Source: Kitasatospora sp. NBC_01250 (GTDB taxonomy: Bacteria > Actinomycetota > Actinomycetes > Streptomycetales > Streptomycetaceae). From it: a stretch of 64,000 nucleotides of DNA. The DNA lies in the NCBI RefSeq assembly GCF_036226465.1, contig NZ_CP108476.1, forward strand, positions 4,588,001 through 4,652,000. The letters are read 5' to 3'. A program made the position numbers and the translations under genes. Under the pieces are notes generated by a model. It saw only the letters and a program-made list of their open reading frames with translations. It was not told the origin of the DNA and ran no database searches. Positions 63,334-64,000 of the stretch are shown piece by piece (the first letter of the stretch is position 1; the number at the start of each line of letters is the position of its first letter).

Positions 63334-63399
63334 CTCATCAGCGGGATGCGTAGAGTTGCTGCCCGATAGATGAGCGTTCGTATTCCCGGAAGGGGGAAG

Positions 63400-64000
63400 A
63401 TGGGGATGAGTTCGCATGGCGGGGCCAGGTCCGAGACGGACAAAGAACACCCTGATCTCATCTCCGCTGCGGCCAAGTCCCTCTATCTCCGTGTGGTGGA
63501 AGCCGGCGGAACCATGGAGATCGACGACCCGCTCCTGGCCGGAGCCGAAAGCGAGCTGGTCGAACTCGGTCTACTGGTTCCCGGTCAAGGAAATCCACGG
63601 ACCGTAACCGTCACCGACCCTGATCGGCTGGCCGGCCGGCTGACTTCCGCCTGGCAGAAGCAGGCGCTCGCATTGCTGACCCAGGCGGTGGCGGTTCCTG
63701 CCGCGATGCAAGAACTCGGGCACGCCTACCAATCCCTGGATCGCCGCTTCCACCCAGGTGGGCCGGTGGAGCACGTGCACGGGGTCGTCGAGATCCGGCA
63801 GCGGATCCAGATGCAGGCCGACGGTGCCGAATACGAGGTGCTGACCGCCCAGCCGGGCGGCAGCGCGCGCCAGACCCTGGCCAAGGCACAGGCCGGCCCC
63901 ATCCTCGAACAGGACCTGGCACTGCTGGGGCGGGGAGTCGCGCGGCGGATCATCTACCACCCCAGCACGCGCTACTCCGCACCCGCCCGCGAGTACGTGG
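63400..64000 (+). CDS. N-terminal part of a helix-turn-helix regulator, LuxR type likely
   Basis: Open from ATG 63400 (GGGGG upstream; ATG 63406 also possible) to the window end, 200 residues visible. 'EHPDLISAAAKSLYLRVVEA' then 'AESELVELGLLVPGQGN' looks like a TrmB/winged-helix N-terminus, followed by a helical region ending 'RRIIYHPSTRYSAPAREYV'. Streptomycete LuxR regulators with no sensor domain start this way, with the LuxR HTH at the C-terminus, which lies outside the window. The family call is therefore provisional. Confidence 0.65.
   Translation, partial: MGMSSHGGARSETDKEHPDLISAAAKSLYLRVVEAGGTMEIDDPLLAGAESELVELGLLVPGQGNPRTVTVTDPDRLAGRLTSAWQKQALALLTQAVAVPAAMQELGHAYQSLDRRFHPGGPVEHVHGVVEIRQRIQMQADGAEYEVLTAQPGGSARQTLAKAQAGPILEQDLALLGRGVARRIIYHPSTRYSAPAREYV

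Overview
High-GC actinomycete DNA, most likely a Streptomycetaceae chromosome (Streptomyces/Kitasatospora). The reasons are extreme third-position GC, GTG/TTG starts, the dnaK-grpE-dnaJ-hspR operon with HAIR-type operators, the actinobacterial dcd gene, and streptomycete-style XRE/TPR, MmyB-type and HxlR regulators. All product names come from reading the sequence; no database search was run.

The main structural result is a ~47 kb integrated element between two direct repeats, 4256-4332 and 51411-51487. The right repeat is the 3' half of an intact tRNA-Gly(CCC) gene plus its terminator hairpin. The left is a copy of the same 77 bp (42 bp identical core, 4 mismatches outside it). Just inside the right end lie an excisionase-like gene and a tyrosine integrase. 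Further in are a relaxase gene, a MobC-like gene, a 137-bp tandem repeat array, three back-to-back perfect hairpins and an HTH/Zn-finger gene. No TraB/FtsK-type or type IV secretion gene is visible, so the element looks like an integrative mobilizable element (IME).

The element is a mosaic. At 4.5-12.8 kb is a transposon graveyard: a 235-bp inverted repeat around an SDR/XRE pair; a group II intron 3' end whose domain V was split by an IS5-family composite transposon carrying an aldo/keto reductase and its HxlR regulator; an epoxide-hydrolase-like gene with a divergent MarR regulator and a large palindromic operator; and broken transposase and MarR genes. At 12.8-15.8 kb are a large CocE/NonD-type hydrolase and a TetR regulator. 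At 16-20.4 kb an IS1182 remnant is cut by an IS256-family IS, itself cut by an intact ISAzo13-like IS. At 20.5-25.3 kb are a frameshifted gene, a beta-propeller protein, a coiled-coil passenger gene, an ISKra4-like transposase and an acetyltransferase. At 25.3-33.4 kb is the probable defence island: a MerR-type HTH gene, a 1321-aa MerR-HTH/nuclease-like protein and, convergent to it, a 795-aa Mrr-nuclease/STAND NTPase protein in visibly AT-richer DNA. At 33.5-43.6 kb an XRE-TPR regulator precedes a tightly overlapping sugar cluster (UDP-sugar epimerase/decarboxylase, GT8, GT2 membrane glycosyltransferase, small kinase, Gfo/Idh/MocA dehydrogenase, two APH-type kinases, DegT aminotransferase). 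At 43.8-51.1 kb is the mobilization and integration module.

Left of the element (1-4064) is a translationally coupled accessory operon: HAD hydrolase, methyltransferase, creatininase-family hydrolase, PhyH-type oxygenase and YrdC-type protein. It resembles the cargo of another island, so tandem elements at this tRNA are possible. Right of the element (51.5-64 kb) is core chromosome: dcd, an AlaX-type editing protein, a Yip1-family membrane protein, a nucleotidyltransferase, a membrane Fe-S oxidoreductase, the DnaK chaperone operon closed by its repressor hspR, and the start of a regulator that runs off the window.
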